Origin: Pseudomonas mendocina
GTDB taxonomy: Bacteria; Pseudomonadota; Gammaproteobacteria; Pseudomonadales; Pseudomonadaceae
Assembly: GCA_037482215.1 (NCBI GenBank)
Contig: CP148074.1
Location: forward strand, 2,852,001 to 2,916,000
Direction of reading: 5' to 3'
DNA length: 64,000 nucleotides
Shown: positions 25,258 through 36,280 of the stretch, one piece after another
Numbering within the stretch: the first letter of the stretch is position 1
Layout: the number at the start of each line of letters is the position of its first letter
Notes under the pieces: model-generated
Seen by the model: only the letters and a program-made list of their open reading frames with translations
The model's database searches: none
Told to the model about the DNA's origin: nothing
Translations under genes and position numbers: made by a program

Positions 25258-26556
25258 TCAGTTCAGGTAAGGGGACCAAGAAGGCTCTCGAACTTCGCCT
25301 TGTGCGGTAGGAAGAGGGAGCCTCACGCGACCATTTGTGGACGCCAATACCAAGACTCCCCGTCCCTGCTGGCGGGTGGCATAGATTACCATGGTGCCGT
25401 TGGGTGCAACAGTAGGTGACTCATCCAAACTGGTGTCTGAAAGGATCTTCAAATTGCCGCGCTGCAGGTCCTGCGCTGCCACCTTGAACACGGTGTAACC
25501 CTCTTGGCGATGGATCATCACGAGGGTTTTCTCATCAGCTGAAAGTTTCGGGTTGGCATTGTAGTTACCAATAAAGGTAACGCGCTCAGCCGAGCCTCCA
25601 TTGATATTGGTTTTGTAAATTTGCGGCTTGCCGGAGCGGTCCGAAGTGAAATAGATGGTCTGCCCATCTTTACCCCAGAATGGCTCTGTATCAATGGATG
25701 GAGAATTGGTCACACGACGCAATTGCCGAGTTGCCATATCCATTACATAAATTTCAGGGTTGCCGTCGCGCGACAACACAAATGCCAGGCGAGTGCCATC
25801 GGGTGACCAGGCCGGTGCACCGTTAAGCCCCTCAAAGTTGGTTACCTGCTCACGGCGCCCTGTATCAATGTGCTGAACGAAGATGCGCGGGCGCTTCTGC
25901 TCGAAGGACACATAGGCAATGCGGCGGCCATCGGAAGCAAAAGACGGCGAGAGAATCGGCTCACGGGATTGCAACAGAGTCACCGCACGTGCGCCGTCAT
26001 AATCGGAGCGTTGCAGGGTATAGCGCGTGTTATTGGTGCCAAAACGCTCAGCAGTGACATACAGCATGCGGGTGGAAAAGGCACCTTTAACGCCAGTCAG
26101 CTTCTCGAACGACTGATCCGCAATGTGGTGAGCCATATCACGCAGCTGATCAACACCCCCCGCCACACTGCCGGTCATAACCTGCTGCTGGGTCGTCACG
26201 TTGAACAGTGCGTACTGCACCTGCAAGCGCCCGCCATTCGGAACAATGCTGCCGACCATCACATACTGGGCACCAAGCGCCTGCCAGTCACGGTAGATCA
26301 CCTCAGCGGCCTGAGTTGGCAGACTGATCATGTTTTGACGCGGAATCGGCTCAAACACGCCCGAGTTACGCAGATCGTTGCCAATAATAGTTGCCATGTC
26401 CTCTGGCAGAACACTTCCGCCCTGCCAGCCGAATGGTACTACGGCAATAGGAGTGGCACGGTCAGTACCACTGCTGATCACCAACGGATCAGCCGCCTGT
26501 ACAGTACCGACCAGCATGGCCAGTCCCAACAGAACAATACGCATCAGTGTATTCAC
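25258..26556 (-). CDS. tolB: Tol-Pal system periplasmic protein TolB
   Basis: A 432-residue periplasmic protein. The signal peptide [21 protein letters not shown] is followed by the N-terminal TolA-binding domain (about 25-165). A six-bladed beta-propeller comes next, with repeated blade motifs such as [30 protein letters not shown] and [13 protein letters not shown]. It cycles between Pal and TolA to drive Pal to the division site. Its start overlaps the tolA stop by 4 bp. Confidence 0.97.
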   Translation of the reverse strand: MNTLMRIVLLGLAMLVGTVQAADPLVISSGTDRATPIAVVPFGWQGGSVLPEDMATIIGNDLRNSGVFEPIPRQNMISLPTQAAEVIYRDWQALGAQYVMVGSIVPNGGRLQVQYALFNVTTQQQVMTGSVAGGVDQLRDMAHHIADQSFEKLTGVKGAFSTRMLYVTAERFGTNNTRYTLQRSDYDGARAVTLLQSREPILSPSFASDGRRIAYVSFEQKRPRIFVQHIDTGRREQVTNFEGLNGAPAWSPDGTRLAFVLSRDGNPEIYVMDMATRQLRRVTNSPSIDTEPFWGKDGQTIYFTSDRSGKPQIYKTNINGGSAERVTFIGNYNANPKLSADEKTLVMIHRQEGYTVFKVAAQDLQRGNLKILSDTSLDESPTVAPNGTMVIYATRQQGRGVLVLASTNGRVRLPLPTAQGEVREPSWSPYLN

Positions 26557-27515
26557 AGACCTAAATCCTCCGGTTTGAAGACAGCGCGCCGCTTGCGATA
26601 AAGACGATCAAATGTGGCGCGATCCAACTGTTGCATTTCAGCAATGCGTCCAACGTTGCGGACAGCCTGTACTGCTGAGCTGTCGAAGGGACCATCACCA
26701 CTGGAGCGCGTGACACTGGCATTGGTAATGGTGCCGTCAGGCAACATCTCAATCAGCACCTCTACACTCATTCCATTACGTGCAGAAGGCGGACGGCGCC
26801 ACTGCTGACTTACCAACATAACAATCAGGTCATCCAGGCTTCCCGCAACTTGGTCCCCAACCGTATCAGCCAAAGCCTGTTGGCGCCCTACATCTTCCGA
26901 AAGCAACTCAGCCAAAGCGGCAGCTTTTTTATCTTCTGCGGCTTTACGCTGTGCAGCCTCTGCAGCTGCTTTTTTCTTCGCATCCTCTGCTGCCTTCTTC
27001 TTGGCAGCCTCAGCTGCAGCCTTTTTCTTGGCGTCTTCTGCAGCTTTCTTCTTAGCGGCCTCTTCTTCTGCCTTTTTCTTTGCAATGGCAGCTTCAGCTA
27101 ACTTCTTCTGCTCAGCGGCTTTTTGCTCAGCGGCTTTTTTTGCTGCCTCAGCCTTAGCTGCTTCAGCCTTAGCTTCAGCTGCTTTCTGAGCCTCCGCAGC
27201 TTTCTTTTGTTCCACTGCCTTAACAGCTTGTTTCAACTCTTCAGCTTTTTTTTGCTCCAACTGCTCGGTTTCATAGATAGGAGCACTGGTTTTCTTTGCC
27301 TCACCGGCAATCTTCTGATTGGTCTGAGTAGTTGCCTGGCTCTGAGACTGCAATTTGTACAGGGTAGCCTGCACAACTGGTTTAGCAGGCGGAAGCTCAG
27401 GGGCAAATGCAAAGCTAACGAACAGCATCGCAAAGATGATGACGTGCAGCCCCACTGCCCAGACAACAGGCCAAAACAGACTTTCCGACGGCGACTGTTC
27501 GCGCTGATTTTGCAT
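26553..27515 (-). CDS. tolA: Cell envelope integrity protein TolA
   Basis: A 320-residue inner-membrane protein. One transmembrane helix lies at about 14-36. A long Ala/Lys/Glu helix (about 85-205) crosses the periplasm and includes a 17-residue unit repeated in tandem (about 153-187). The C-terminal domain (about 220-320, [27 protein letters not shown]) resembles TonB. With TolQR it uses proton-motive force to reach TolB and Pal. It overlaps the tolR stop (TGATG) and is tightly coupled. Confidence 0.95.
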   Translation of the reverse strand: MQNQREQSPSESLFWPVVWAVGLHVIIFAMLFVSFAFAPELPPAKPVVQATLYKLQSQSQATTQTNQKIAGEAKKTSAPIYETEQLEQKKAEELKQAVKAVEQKKAAEAQKAAEAKAEAAKAEAAKKAAEQKAAEQKKLAEAAIAKKKAEEEAAKKKAAEDAKKKAAAEAAKKKAAEDAKKKAAAEAAQRKAAEDKKAAALAELLSEDVGRQQALADTVGDQVAGSLDDLIVMLVSQQWRRPPSARNGMSVEVLIEMLPDGTITNASVTRSSGDGPFDSSAVQAVRNVGRIAEMQQLDRATFDRLYRKRRAVFKPEDLGL

Positions 27516-27967
27516 CAGGGTGCCTCAGTAATCAGCCCGACGTTACCCACCGCAGCCTGTTGAAGGCCACCCATGGCCGCCATGATGGTGCCGTAGTCGA
27601 CGGTTTTGTCGCCACGCACAAACACCTGCACCTGCTTACCAGATGCACGACTCTGGGCAACGATAGCTGTCACAGCGCGAGTCATTTCTTCTAGGGTCAG
27701 GGCTTTGTCCTGAACAGTATCAACATCGACCTCAGTGCCCATATTCCAATAGAAGGTCTTGTCAGCCTTGATCGAGATCGTCAGAACCTGAGCATTATTG
27801 TCCTGAGGAAGAGCCTCACTGCTGACCTGTGGCAGGTCAACCTTTACGCCCTGATTAAGCATTGGCGCAGTCACCATGAAGATGACCAGCAGTACCAACA
27901 TCACGTCGATGTAGGGCACCACGTTCATCTCAGCGACCGGCTTGCGTCTGTTGCGAATTCTGGCCAT
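27515..27967 (-). CDS. tolR: Tol-Pal system protein TolR
   Basis: A 150-residue protein of the ExbD/TolR family. It has a short cytoplasmic head and one transmembrane helix (about 18-38, NVVPYIDVMLVLLVIFMVTA). The proton-path Asp is in that helix (Asp23-like, YIDVMLV). A periplasmic domain follows. TolR forms the stator with TolQ. It follows tolQ after 32 bp and overlaps the tolA start. Confidence 0.96.
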   Translation of the reverse strand: MARIRNRRKPVAEMNVVPYIDVMLVLLVIFMVTAPMLNQGVKVDLPQVSSEALPQDNNAQVLTISIKADKTFYWNMGTEVDVDTVQDKALTLEEMTRAVTAIVAQSRASGKQVQVFVRGDKTVDYGTIMAAMGGLQQAAVGNVGLITEAP

Positions 27968-27999
27968 GCCTTAAAACCTTTCGTTAACGAGCCTAAGGC

Positions 28000-28695
28000 T
28001 TATTCATCACTGGTGTGAACTTTGCGGTGCAGAATCGCCTGGAACTCATCAGCGAAGGTGTAATAGCGACCAATCAGCATTTCGCCACGCGCAGAGAAGC
28101 GGTTGTAGGCAATTACAGCAGGAATAGCGGCAAACAAACCGATAGCTGTTGCGATCAAGGCCTCAGCGATACCCGGAGCTACAGTTGCCAGTGTTGCCTG
28201 CTGAACCTGAGCAAGCCCACGGAAGGAGTTCATAATCCCCCATACAGTACCAAACAGACCGATGTAGGGGCTGGTGGAACCTACAGTTGCCAAGAATGGC
28301 AGGCTCTGCTCAAGCTTTTCTTCCTCGCGGGAGATCGCTACACGCATCGCACGAGCCACTGCATCCATTACCGCATCCGGCTCTACGCCCGGCTGTTGAC
28401 GCAGACGGGAAAACTCTTTGAAGCCTGCGCGAAAGATTTGCTCAAGGCCTGAATCAGGATCTGGGTTGGTACCCACCTGACGATAGAGCTTGGACAGATC
28501 AATACCCGACCAGAAACGTTCTTCGAAATTATCCAGCGCACGTTTGGCTGCACGCAGCAAAGCAGTACGCTGAAAGATGAGAACCCAAGAAATGACCGAT
28601 GCGGCCACCAGAGCCAGCATCACCAGTTGCACGACCAGACTGGCGTTGCTGATCAGACTCCACATCGACATGTGGTCAACGGCATTGGCTTCCAC
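28000..28695 (-). CDS. tolQ: Tol-Pal system protein TolQ
   Basis: A 231-residue MotA/TolQ/ExbB-family protein. Three transmembrane helices lie at about 17-37, 135-157 and 170-192. The large cytoplasmic loop between the first two contains the EEKLEQSLPFLATVGSTSPYIGLFGTVWGIM signature region (read as overlapping pieces). It forms the proton channel with TolR that energises TolA. It lies 2 bp after ybgC. Confidence 0.96.
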   Translation of the reverse strand: MEANAVDHMSMWSLISNASLVVQLVMLALVAASVISWVLIFQRTALLRAAKRALDNFEERFWSGIDLSKLYRQVGTNPDPDSGLEQIFRAGFKEFSRLRQQPGVEPDAVMDAVARAMRVAISREEEKLEQSLPFLATVGSTSPYIGLFGTVWGIMNSFRGLAQVQQATLATVAPGIAEALIATAIGLFAAIPAVIAYNRFSARGEMLIGRYYTFADEFQAILHRKVHTSDE

Positions 28696-28697
28696 GC

Positions 28698-29153
28698 TTA
28701 CTCTCCTGCAGCATTAGATTTACTCGCCCCACCTTGCCCGGCAAATGCTTCATGCATTTGGTTTGGAATGGCGCGAGGTTTTAAATTTTCGGCACGAACA
28801 CAGGCCACTACAAAGTGCCCTTCACACAGCAATACGTCATCTACTAACCGCTTGACCTGTTGACGAAAACGAAGGCTGGCGCGGTTTAACTCAATCACTT
28901 CAGCAGTCACGGATAGCTCGTCGTCAAGCCTAGCTGGAGCTTGGTAACGCGCCTCAGCTGAGTGCACAACGAACAAAAGGCCCTCCTCGGCTAACGTCGA
29001 TTGGGAATAGCCCAGCTCACGTAAGCACTCGGTACGAGCCCGTTCCATAAATTTGAGGTAATTGACGTAGTAGACGATACCGCCAGCATCTGTGTCCTCA
29101 TAATAGACACGACAGCGATGGGTGAACGGCTCAACTCCGTTTTGCGCGCGCAT
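28698..29153 (-). CDS. ybgC: Tol-Pal-associated acyl-CoA thioesterase YbgC
   Basis: A 151-residue hotdog-fold thioesterase. The 4-hydroxybenzoyl-CoA-thioesterase-type motif [20 protein letters not shown] carries the catalytic Asp. It is the first gene of the Tol-Pal operon in most gamma-proteobacteria and hydrolyses acyl-CoA or acyl-ACP linked to phospholipid metabolism. It begins 51 bp after ruvB ends, so it may share ruv read-through or use its own promoter there. Confidence 0.94.
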   Translation of the reverse strand: MRAQNGVEPFTHRCRVYYEDTDAGGIVYYVNYLKFMERARTECLRELGYSQSTLAEEGLLFVVHSAEARYQAPARLDDELSVTAEVIELNRASLRFRQQVKRLVDDVLLCEGHFVVACVRAENLKPRAIPNQMHEAFAGQGGASKSNAAGE

Positions 29154-29203
29154 ACTCTAGTGCCAGCTCCTGCTCTTGCCAATTGTCTGTAGCAAGTATT
29201 TTT

Positions 29204-30253
29204 TCATTCTTCCGACGCAAACAGATCGGCGGTGGGTGTATCCAGTGTTCGTTTGGGGGCATTCAAACCAAAGTGCAGATAAGCGTGACGGGTAACGACA
29301 CGCCCTCTTGGGGTCCGCATGATATAGCCTTGCTGAATCAGATAGGGCTCCAACACATCTTCAATCGTGTGTCGCTCTTCACTGATAGCAGCTGCCAAAT
29401 TATCAATCCCAACCGGGCCACCTTCGAATTTCTCAATCATGGTGAGCAGTAAGCGACGATCTTGGTGATCGAAACCACGCTCATCCACATCAAGCAGATT
29501 CAGTGCTTTGTCGGCAATAGCCCGGGTAATATCGCCCTGCCCTCTTACTTCAGCGAAATCCCGTACGCGTCGCAGTAAACGGTTAGCAATACGCGGCGTA
29601 CCACGGGCACGCCGGGCAATTTCAACAGCCCCTTGCGGATCAATCTGCAGCCCTGTAATGGCTGCGGAGCGACTCACAATCGTGGCCAGATCTTCGGTAT
29701 TGTAAAACTCCAGCCGCTGAACAATACCGAAGCGGTCGCGCAGAGGATTGGTCAGCATTCCTGCTCGGGTCGTAGCCCCAACTAATGTAAAGGGCGGCAG
29801 ATCAAGCTTGATCGAACGAGCAGCAGGTCCTTCGCCAATCATGATATCGAGCTGAAAGTCCTCCATCGCTGGATACAGGACTTCCTCGACAATAGGCGAC
29901 AGGCGATGAATCTCATCGATAAACAGCACATCGCCTGGCTCAAGATTGGTCAGCAGCGCAGCCAAATCCCCTGGACGCTCCAATACAGGCCCGGAGGTGC
30001 TTTTAATGGAAACATTCATTTCCTGAGCAATGATATTCGCTAGGGTTGTTTTACCGAGGCCAGGCGGCCCGAATATCAACGTATGATCCAGCGCTTCGGC
30101 CCGTCCACGTGCAGCCTGGATGAACAGCTCCATCTGCTCACGCACAATCGGCTGACCGATATATTCAGCGAGTTTTAGTGGGCGAATGGCCCGATCAACC
30201 TGCTCGTCGCGCTCACGTGCGGTTGCTGTAATCAAACGATCTGCTTCTAGCAC
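29204..30253 (-). CDS. ruvB: Holliday junction branch migration ATPase RuvB
   Basis: A 349-residue AAA+ ATPase. Walker [10 protein letters not shown] is at about 63-71, Walker B is [10 protein letters not shown], sensor 1 is GATTRAG and the arginine-finger/sensor region is [12 protein letters not shown]. The C-terminal winged helix ends with [16 protein letters not shown]. It forms hexameric rings that drive branch migration with RuvA. The start and the ruvA stop share one base. Confidence 0.98.
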   Translation of the reverse strand: MLEADRLITATARERDEQVDRAIRPLKLAEYIGQPIVREQMELFIQAARGRAEALDHTLIFGPPGLGKTTLANIIAQEMNVSIKSTSGPVLERPGDLAALLTNLEPGDVLFIDEIHRLSPIVEEVLYPAMEDFQLDIMIGEGPAARSIKLDLPPFTLVGATTRAGMLTNPLRDRFGIVQRLEFYNTEDLATIVSRSAAITGLQIDPQGAVEIARRARGTPRIANRLLRRVRDFAEVRGQGDITRAIADKALNLLDVDERGFDHQDRRLLLTMIEKFEGGPVGIDNLAAAISEERHTIEDVLEPYLIQQGYIMRTPRGRVVTRHAYLHFGLNAPKRTLDTPTADLFASEE

Positions 30254-30858
30254 TACACCATTCCCTTCAGGGCTCGACGAATCATATCCTCACTACTCAA
30301 ACCATCTTCCTTGACTGCTGAGACGGCACGACTTGCCTCTTGGGGTTTGTAGCCCAACGAAATAAGTGCACTGACCGCATCCGACTCTGCACTTGATGCA
30401 GGCGCCCCCGCACGAGCTTCTACCACTAGGCCTGACATAACCGGGACAGTCTCCCATGCCTTGAAGCGATCCTTCAGCTCCACCAGTAAACGTTCCGCGG
30501 TTTTTTTGCCGACCCCAGGAATCTTAACCAGCACAGACGTGTCCTGTGCTTGTACACAACGCACCAACTCATCGACCTCAAGGCCTGACATAAGTGCCAA
30601 TGCCAATTTCGGCCCAACGCCATTGAGGCGGATCAGCTCACGAAATAGTTCGCGCTCGCGCTTTTCGGCAAACCCATAGAGAAGATGAGCATCTTCACGC
30701 ACCACCAGATGCGTGTGCAGTGTCACAGGCTCCCCTACCGAGGGCAGACGGTACAACGTGGTCATGGGGACTTCCACCTCATAACCCAAACCATTTATGT
30801 CAACAATTATATGGGGCGGCTGCTTTTCAGCCAGAGTACCGCGCAAACGTCCGATCAC
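30253..30858 (-). CDS. ruvA: Holliday junction DNA-binding protein RuvA
   Basis: A 201-residue protein. The N-terminal OB domain starts [13 protein letters not shown]. Tandem helix-hairpin-helix motifs lie at about 70-130 ([14 protein letters not shown] and [16 protein letters not shown]). The flexible acidic linker ends in the RuvB-binding domain III ([16 protein letters not shown]). It forms tetramers on four-way junctions. The gene is between ruvC and ruvB in the usual ruvCAB order. Confidence 0.98.
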   Translation of the reverse strand: MIGRLRGTLAEKQPPHIIVDINGLGYEVEVPMTTLYRLPSVGEPVTLHTHLVVREDAHLLYGFAEKRERELFRELIRLNGVGPKLALALMSGLEVDELVRCVQAQDTSVLVKIPGVGKKTAERLLVELKDRFKAWETVPVMSGLVVEARAGAPASSAESDAVSALISLGYKPQEASRAVSAVKEDGLSSEDMIRRALKGMV

Positions 30859-30879
30859 CGCTGTGTTCCCGATCCTGAG

Positions 30880-31404
30880 TTATAAACGAAGACGACCCGC
30901 ACGCCTTTTAGCCCCCAATAAGCCATGGGGTATCAGACTTTGTCTGTGGTGAGCGTGGCACAGTGCAATAGCAAGCGCATCCGACGCATCAATTTGAGGC
31001 TTTTGTACCAGCTTAAGCAAATGCATAACCATCATCTGCACCTGCTCTTTATCCGCCCCACCGGTTCCAGCAATGGCCTGCTTGACTTGAGTCGCTGTGT
31101 ATTCTGATACATCCAGCCCTGCCTCAACGGCGGCAACAATGGCAGCGCCCCGCGCTTGCCCCAGCTTGAGTGCAGAATCCGGGTTGCGCGCCATAAACAC
31201 CTGCTCAATCCCCATGGTGACCGGCCCGTAGGTCTCGATCACCTCGCGCACGCCCCGAAAAACGATTTGCAAGCGCTCAGGCATGCTGCCATTGCCCGTT
31301 CTGATACAGCCCGAAGCTACGTACTCACAATTGCGGCCATTATCGCGTACTACACCATACCCAGTGATACGCGAACCGGGGTCAATGCCGAGAATCAGGG
31401 TCAT
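30880..31404 (-). CDS. ruvC: Crossover junction endodeoxyribonuclease RuvC
   Basis: A 174-residue resolvase with RNase H fold. The catalytic acidic residues are in [12 protein letters not shown] (Asp7), GIEQVF (Glu near 66) and [15 protein letters not shown] (the two Asp near 139-142). It cuts Holliday junctions bound by RuvAB. It is first in ruvCAB, 158 bp downstream of yebC, from which it is separated by a terminator. Confidence 0.98.
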   Translation of the reverse strand: MTLILGIDPGSRITGYGVVRDNGRNCEYVASGCIRTGNGSMPERLQIVFRGVREVIETYGPVTMGIEQVFMARNPDSALKLGQARGAAIVAAVEAGLDVSEYTATQVKQAIAGTGGADKEQVQMMVMHLLKLVQKPQIDASDALAIALCHAHHRQSLIPHGLLGAKRRAGRLRL

Positions 31405-31510
31405 GCTTTGCTCGTTCCTGATGCACGCCGAAATCTTCAGCGAACTGTGTATTTATCCAGTTGCGCAGTATAGGGGCTACAAAGCCCCGCCGTCACCTCA
31501 GCACGCACAT

Positions 31511-31542
31511 AAAAAAGCCGGATGTGCGATAGCACACCCGGC
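31511..31542 (-). terminator. yebC terminator
   Basis: On the minus strand GCCGGGTGTGC-TATC-GCACATCCGGC is followed by six T residues, between yebC and ruvC. Confidence 0.88.
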
Positions 31543-31562
31543 CCTGTACTGCCCACTTAGCG

Positions 31563-32312
31563 TTAGCCAAGTTGCTCCATGATCTCATCTGGAATTTCAG
31601 CGTTGTGGTAGACGTTCTGTACATCATCCAGATCTTCCAGCATATCGATCAGCTTGATGACTTTCTGAGCAACGTCTAAATCACCCACCGGCGCAGAAAT
31701 CGACGGCACCATCGCGATCTCAGCCTCTTCGCTCTTGAAACCTGCCGCACTGAGCGCTTCAAGCACTGCATGGAAGTCAGCAAAGCTGGTGCTGACAACT
31801 GCCGAGCCATCCTCGCCCATTTCGACATCATCCGCACCGGCCTCAAGCGCGGCCTCCATCAGGGCATCTTCATCGACCCCCGGCGCAAAGCTGATTTGAC
31901 CTTTACGGTCGAACATGTAGGCAACCGAACCATCAGTCCCCAGATTGCCGCCGCACTTAGTGAAGGCATGGCGGACTTCTGCAGCTGTGCGGTTACGGTT
32001 GTCTGTCATGGCCTCGACAATGATCGCAACACCACTCGGAGCATAGCCCTCGTAGCTCAGCTCGATCATGTTATCGGCTTCGTTATTACCAGCACCGCGA
32101 GCAATCGCACGGTCAATCACATCGCGGGACATGTTCGCCGTCAGCGACTTGTCCACCGCCAGACGCAGGCGCGGGTTGTCCGCAGGGATCGGGCCGCCAT
32201 GCTTGGCCGCCACAGTCAGCTCCCGAATAAGCTTGGTGAAAATCTTCCCGCGCTTGGCGTCCTGACGCCCTTTACGGTGCTTGATATTGGCCCATTTGGA
32301 ATGACCAGCCAT
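31563..32312 (-). CDS. yebC: YebC/PmpR family protein
   Basis: A 249-residue member of the YebC/TACO1 family. It opens [22 protein letters not shown], the family hallmark, then [24 protein letters not shown] and an acidic C-terminal domain. In P. aeruginosa the homologue PmpR is reported to repress quinolone signalling. More recent work on the family shows a ribosome-associated role in translating proline-rich stretches. Synteny (aspS-yebC-ruvC) is conserved. Which role dominates here cannot be told from the sequence. Confidence 0.95.
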   Translation of the reverse strand: MAGHSKWANIKHRKGRQDAKRGKIFTKLIRELTVAAKHGGPIPADNPRLRLAVDKSLTANMSRDVIDRAIARGAGNNEADNMIELSYEGYAPSGVAIIVEAMTDNRNRTAAEVRHAFTKCGGNLGTDGSVAYMFDRKGQISFAPGVDEDALMEAALEAGADDVEMGEDGSAVVSTSFADFHAVLEALSAAGFKSEEAEIAMVPSISAPVGDLDVAQKVIKLIDMLEDLDDVQNVYHNAEIPDEIMEQLG

Positions 32313-32384
32313 AACTTCACTCCGACTCCATCAGTTTCACGATACAGACTCAGACGGCACTGCCGACTTTCACCCGACCATTAC

Positions 32385-32412
32385 AAAGAAGCCTGGATAA
32401 CCAGGCTTCTTT
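32385..32412 (-). terminator. aspS terminator
   Basis: AAAGAAGCCTGG-ATAA-CCAGGCTTCTTT forms a perfect 12-bp stem just downstream of aspS. The trailing T-run is short. Confidence 0.7.
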
Positions 32413-32419
32413 TCACACT

Positions 32420-34195
32420 TTATTCAGCTTTCGGCTGTTCGCGCAGGCGAATGTGCAGCTCGCGCAGAGACTTGTTGTCCACCTCGCCCGGCGCCTGAGT
32501 CATCACACAGGCAGCACTTTGAGTTTTCGGGAAGGCAATCACTTCACGAATAGACTGCGCACCGGTCATCAGCATGACCAGACGATCCAGGCCGAACGCC
32601 AGACCACCATGAGGTGGCGCACCGAACTTCAGCGCATCGAGCAGGAAGCCGAACTTCTCTTGCTGCTCATCTTCGCTGATACCCAGCACACGGAAGACGG
32701 CCTGCTGCATGCTCTTATCGTGGATACGAATGGAGCCGCCACCCAGCTCAGTGCCATTGAGCACCATGTCATAAGCGCGAGACAGCGCAGCAGCCGGATT
32801 TGCTTCCAGCTCTTGCGGCGTGCACTTCGGTGCAGTGAACGGGTGGTGCATAGCTGTCAGGCTGCCGTCGTCGTTCTCTTCGAACATCGGGAAGTCCACA
32901 ACCCACAGCGGAGCCCACTCACAGGTCAGCAGGTTCAGATCATGACCCAAACGGATACGCAGTGCGCCCAGCGCTTCGCTAACGATCTTAGCCTTATCCG
33001 CACCGAAGAAGACGATGTCGCCATCCACTGCACCAACGCGATCCAGGATCACATTAATGTTATCCAGCGGGATGTTCTTAACGATTGGCGATTGCAGGCC
33101 TTCAACACCGCTAGCCCGCTCATTGACCTTGATATAGGCCAGACCTTTCGCACCATAAATGCCGACAAACTTGGTGTATTCGTCGATTTTGCTACGCGGC
33201 ATGCTCGCACCGCCCGGTACGCGCAGCGCGGTTACGCGGCACTTCGGATCATTGGCAGGACCGGCAAAAACCTTGAACTCGACGTCTTTCAGTTGATCGG
33301 CAACGTCTACCAGCTCCAGCGGAATACGCAGATCCGGTTTGTCCGAACCAAAGCGGCGCATAGCCTCTGCCAGCGTCATGTGCGGCAGCTCACCGAACTC
33401 AACATCCAGCACTTCTTTAAACAGCTGGCGCACCATTTTTTCGGTGAGTCCCATGATGTCAGCCTCGTCGAGGAAGCTGGTTTCAATGTCAATCTGGGTG
33501 AATTCCGGCTGGCGGTCTGCACGCAGGTCTTCGTCACGGAAGCACTTGGCGATCTGGTAGTAGCGGTCAAAGCCCGCCACCATCAGCAGCTGCTTGAACA
33601 GCTGTGGCGACTGCGGCAGTGCGAAGAAGCTACCGGCGTGGGTACGGCTCGGTACCAGATAGTCACGTGCGCCTTCCGGCGTAGCGCGGGTCAGGATTGG
33701 CGTTTCAACGTCGAGGAAGCCATTTTCATCCAGATAACGACGGATGCTGGATGTAATGCGCGAGCGCAGCTTCAGCTTTTCAGCCATTTCCGGGCGACGC
33801 AGGTCAATAAAACGGTAACGCAGGCGGGTTTCTTCGCCTACATCCGTGTATTCGTTAAGCGGGAATGGCGGCGTTTCGGACTCATTGAGTACTTCAAGTT
33901 CATAGCCCAGCACTTCAATGGCACCACTGGCCATGTTGGCGTTGCGGGCACCTTCCGGGCGCAGGCGCACCTTACCAGTGATTTTCACTACATATTCACT
34001 GCGAACACGGTCGGCTTTGGCGAAGGTTTCAGCGCGATCCGGATCGAATACCACCTGAGCCAGACCTTCACGGTCGCGAATATCGAGGAAGATAACCCCG
34101 CCATGGTCACGACGGCGGTGCACCCAACCGCAAAGGGTAATTTCCTGGCCGTCCAGGCTCTCGTTCAATTGGCCGCAATAATGGCTGCGCATCAT
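32420..34195 (-). CDS. aspS: Aspartyl-tRNA synthetase (probably non-discriminating)
   Basis: A 591-residue class II synthetase starting [16 protein letters not shown]. An N-terminal OB anticodon-binding domain (1-105) is followed by motif 2 ([18 protein letters not shown]), the GAD insertion (about 290-420) and motif 3 ([12 protein letters not shown]). His31 in RRRDHGG is the residue linked to relaxed tRNA selection in the P. aeruginosa enzyme, which charges both tRNA-Asp and tRNA-Asn. The start was trimmed from a longer frame to match this N-terminus. A strong terminator pair isolates the gene. Confidence 0.97.
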   Translation of the reverse strand: MMRSHYCGQLNESLDGQEITLCGWVHRRRDHGGVIFLDIRDREGLAQVVFDPDRAETFAKADRVRSEYVVKITGKVRLRPEGARNANMASGAIEVLGYELEVLNESETPPFPLNEYTDVGEETRLRYRFIDLRRPEMAEKLKLRSRITSSIRRYLDENGFLDVETPILTRATPEGARDYLVPSRTHAGSFFALPQSPQLFKQLLMVAGFDRYYQIAKCFRDEDLRADRQPEFTQIDIETSFLDEADIMGLTEKMVRQLFKEVLDVEFGELPHMTLAEAMRRFGSDKPDLRIPLELVDVADQLKDVEFKVFAGPANDPKCRVTALRVPGGASMPRSKIDEYTKFVGIYGAKGLAYIKVNERASGVEGLQSPIVKNIPLDNINVILDRVGAVDGDIVFFGADKAKIVSEALGALRIRLGHDLNLLTCEWAPLWVVDFPMFEENDDGSLTAMHHPFTAPKCTPQELEANPAAALSRAYDMVLNGTELGGGSIRIHDKSMQQAVFRVLGISEDEQQEKFGFLLDALKFGAPPHGGLAFGLDRLVMLMTGAQSIREVIAFPKTQSAACVMTQAPGEVDNKSLRELHIRLREQPKAE

Positions 34196-34638
34196 GGTGG
34201 TAGTCGCTTCTCTAGAGTCTTGAATTCGTCGGGCCGCACATTCTGCGGCGCTCGTGGCCGGCTTCCCGGCTGGCGCGTACGCCATTTTCCGCTATTGCTC
34301 TGTCTTACAGGATATTCATGACCAGTGGCGAATATTCACCCAGAGGCCACCCCACAAAACCCGGCAAAGCTGCGCATTATATATGGATAATCACCCGGTT
34401 GCAGCCGCCGCTTCTACGCTCACCATTCAGATGAGACACAAGCCTACTTAGCGGTACACTCAATCAACTGATATCCCCTGCTAAATCAGCCAAACAAATT
34501 AGTAGCATTGCCCACATACTCACCCTGAGTAGATTCAAATTCCCCCTAAGCCACTCAACGGGACTGCCGTGATAACCTTACTAGACTGTCACGGGCAGAT
34601 TCTTAACCCACCCCGAGTCCATCGAGAGGAAACGTGTA
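34196..34638. other. Divergent promoter region between aspS and dps
   Basis: 443 bp with no supported gene. It must hold the aspS and dps promoters. The AT-rich part at about 34440-34560 is the likely dps promoter area. I see no clear OxyR or Fur box by eye. Confidence 0.5.
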
Positions 34639-35109
34639 ATGGAAATCAACATCGGCATTGCCGAACAAGATCGTGCAGCCATCGCCGAAGGCCTTTCCCG
34701 ACTGCTTGCAGACACCTATACCCTGTATCTGAAGACGCACAACTTCCACTGGAACGTAACAGGACCGATGTTCAACACACTGCACCTGATGTTTGAAGGT
34801 CAGTACAACGAGCTCGCCTTGGCGGTAGACCTGATCGCAGAACGTATCCGCGCCCTGGGTTTCCCTGCACCGGGCACTTATGCTGCTTACGCACGACTGT
34901 CCTCAATCAAAGAAGAGGAAGGCGTACCCAGCGCTGAGCAAATGATTCGTTTGCTAGTTCAGGGCCAGGAAGCTGTCACTCGCACAGCGCGCGGCATTTT
35001 CCCTCTGCTGGACAAAGTCAGCGATGAGCCGACTGCAGACTTGCTGACTCAACGCATGCAAATCCACGAAAAGAACGCTTGGATGCTGCGCAGCCTGCTG
35101 GCCGCCTAA
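34639..35109 (+). CDS. dps: Dps-family DNA-binding ferritin-like protein
   Basis: A 156-residue mini-ferritin. The intersubunit ferroxidase residues can be placed: His37 (FHWNVTG), His49 and Glu53 (LHLMFEG), Asp64 and Glu68 (VDLIAER). The position usually held by Asp is Glu53 here. Such proteins oxidise and store iron with H2O2 and protect DNA. The N-terminus is short and not strongly basic, so DNA binding may be weak. RBS GAGAGGAAACG precedes ATG 34639. It is followed by a terminator. Confidence 0.92.
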   Translation: MEINIGIAEQDRAAIAEGLSRLLADTYTLYLKTHNFHWNVTGPMFNTLHLMFEGQYNELALAVDLIAERIRALGFPAPGTYAAYARLSSIKEEEGVPSAEQMIRLLVQGQEAVTRTARGIFPLLDKVSDEPTADLLTQRMQIHEKNAWMLRSLLAA

Positions 35110-35116
35110 CTCCGTG

Positions 35117-35145
35117 AAGCCCGCACCTGGTGCGGGCTCCTTCTT
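35117..35145 (+). terminator. dps terminator
   Basis: AGCCCGCACC-TGGTGCGGGCT hairpin followed by CCTTCTT, 8 bp after the dps stop. Confidence 0.75.
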
Positions 35146-35420
35146 CAATACCCCCCAACAAGCAATACCCCCACCTCTCCTCCAGCCGCATAACCCAAAC
35201 GGCCCCTCACAACACCTCACGCGCGGTTGCAAATCGGCAAACTTGTACAGGTTCGATTGAGTAGCCCAAGCCTTTACGGTTAAATACCGCCCGTGGCGCC
35301 GGGCCAGCATTTAGCCCCGCCTCAGGCTGACACCTCACGCCGATCCTTTCTGGCCATGAATCAATACGCGCAGCCTGTTATTTCAGTGGTAGTTAATTAA
35401 GCAAAGCGAGCTCATTAAAT
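35146..35420. other. Intergenic region upstream of the cold-shock membrane protein
   Basis: About 275 bp without a supported gene. The last 60 bp are AT-rich (TTAATTAAGC, CATTAAAT) and are the likely promoter and leader of the gene at 35421. Confidence 0.5.
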
Positions 35421-36020
35421 ATGTTGAAAATCGTCCATTTACTGGCAGGCTTAGTCGCCTTGCTGCTTTCATTAATCCCTTCACTCACCCCGCCAGCCGA
35501 GTTCTTCTTGCAGCACACAAGTGCTCTGTGTCTTGCTCTGTTTGGCCTCAGCAACTTACTATTCGCTCCTCAACTGCCAATCTGGCATGACGGCACACGC
35601 CAACATACACAGAACCTGGTTTCAGCCCTCGTGCTAGTCGCAACACTGCTGCAAGCACTGATTGTACTGGCCCCCCTGCCAAGCATTGCTGGCCAGCCAG
35701 CAGAACTTTTCAGCGTCGGCCTCTTTGCCTTAGCCGTTATCGTTCATCTGGCGACAAACCTGCGCATTAAACTGGGTGGCCACACTTTCCCCCAACCGGC
35801 AGGCGACCGTGAGACCGGTACCGTGAAGTGGTTCAATACTTCGAAAGGCTTCGGCTTTATCTCCCGGGATTCAGGCGACGACATTTTTGTACACTTCCGT
35901 GCAATCAGGGGTGAAGGACATCGCGTACTGATCGAAGGTCAGCGCGTTGAGTTCTCTGTAATGCAACGAGACAAAGGCTTGCAAGCTGAGGACGTAACAC
36001 CGTCACCACAGCGCCGCTAA
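35421..36020 (+). CDS. Membrane-anchored cold-shock-domain protein
   Basis: A 199-residue two-part protein. Residues 1-125 contain four predicted transmembrane helices (for example [66 protein letters not shown]). Residues about 130-195 form a complete cold-shock domain with both RNA-binding motifs, KGFGFI and DIFVHF. The domain would face the cytoplasm and bind single-stranded RNA or DNA at the membrane. P. aeruginosa has a counterpart beside dps, as I recall. Its role is not known to me. Confidence 0.85.
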   Translation: MLKIVHLLAGLVALLLSLIPSLTPPAEFFLQHTSALCLALFGLSNLLFAPQLPIWHDGTRQHTQNLVSALVLVATLLQALIVLAPLPSIAGQPAELFSVGLFALAVIVHLATNLRIKLGGHTFPQPAGDRETGTVKWFNTSKGFGFISRDSGDDIFVHFRAIRGEGHRVLIEGQRVEFSVMQRDKGLQAEDVTPSPQRR

Positions 36021-36028
36021 CCCCAAAA

Positions 36029-36060
36029 CAAAGGCCCGCTAATGCGGGCCTTTGTTTTTA
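36029..36060 (+). terminator. Terminator between cold-shock membrane protein and slyX
   Basis: AAAGGCCCGC-TAAT-GCGGGCCTTT followed by GTTTTTA. It can serve both converging genes. Confidence 0.88.
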
Positions 36061-36067
36061 GAGCAAC

Positions 36068-36280
36068 TCAGTAATGTGGCGGAGGTACCACATCCTCTTC
36101 GATGCCAAATTGCGCACTCACCTCATCTTGCCGCTTGGATAAGGCCACAACCTGCATCTGAAGCCTTTCGATCAGACGCTGCTGCTCGTACAAGACATCG
36201 TTGAGCGCCTGAATCGTATCGTCTTGAAATGCCAGCCGCATTTCCAGATCGTTCACTCTCTGCTCAATGTCCACACTCAA
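36068..36280 (-). CDS. slyX: SlyX family protein
   Basis: A 70-residue coiled-coil protein with heptads through most of its length (VNDLEMRLAFQDDTIQALNDVLYEQQRLIERLQMQV) and the usual C-terminal PPHY. SlyX proteins are small, conserved and of unknown function. The start overlaps the HIT-protein stop by 4 bp (ATGA), so the pair is co-translated. Confidence 0.92.
   Translation of the reverse strand: MSVDIEQRVNDLEMRLAFQDDTIQALNDVLYEQQRLIERLQMQVVALSKRQDEVSAQFGIEEDVVPPPHY

Noticed and set aside
26880..27260. Tandem repeat array or CRISPR-like structure
   Set aside because: The repetitive DNA encodes the Ala/Lys/Glu helix of TolA. Repeat units are not separated by unique spacers.
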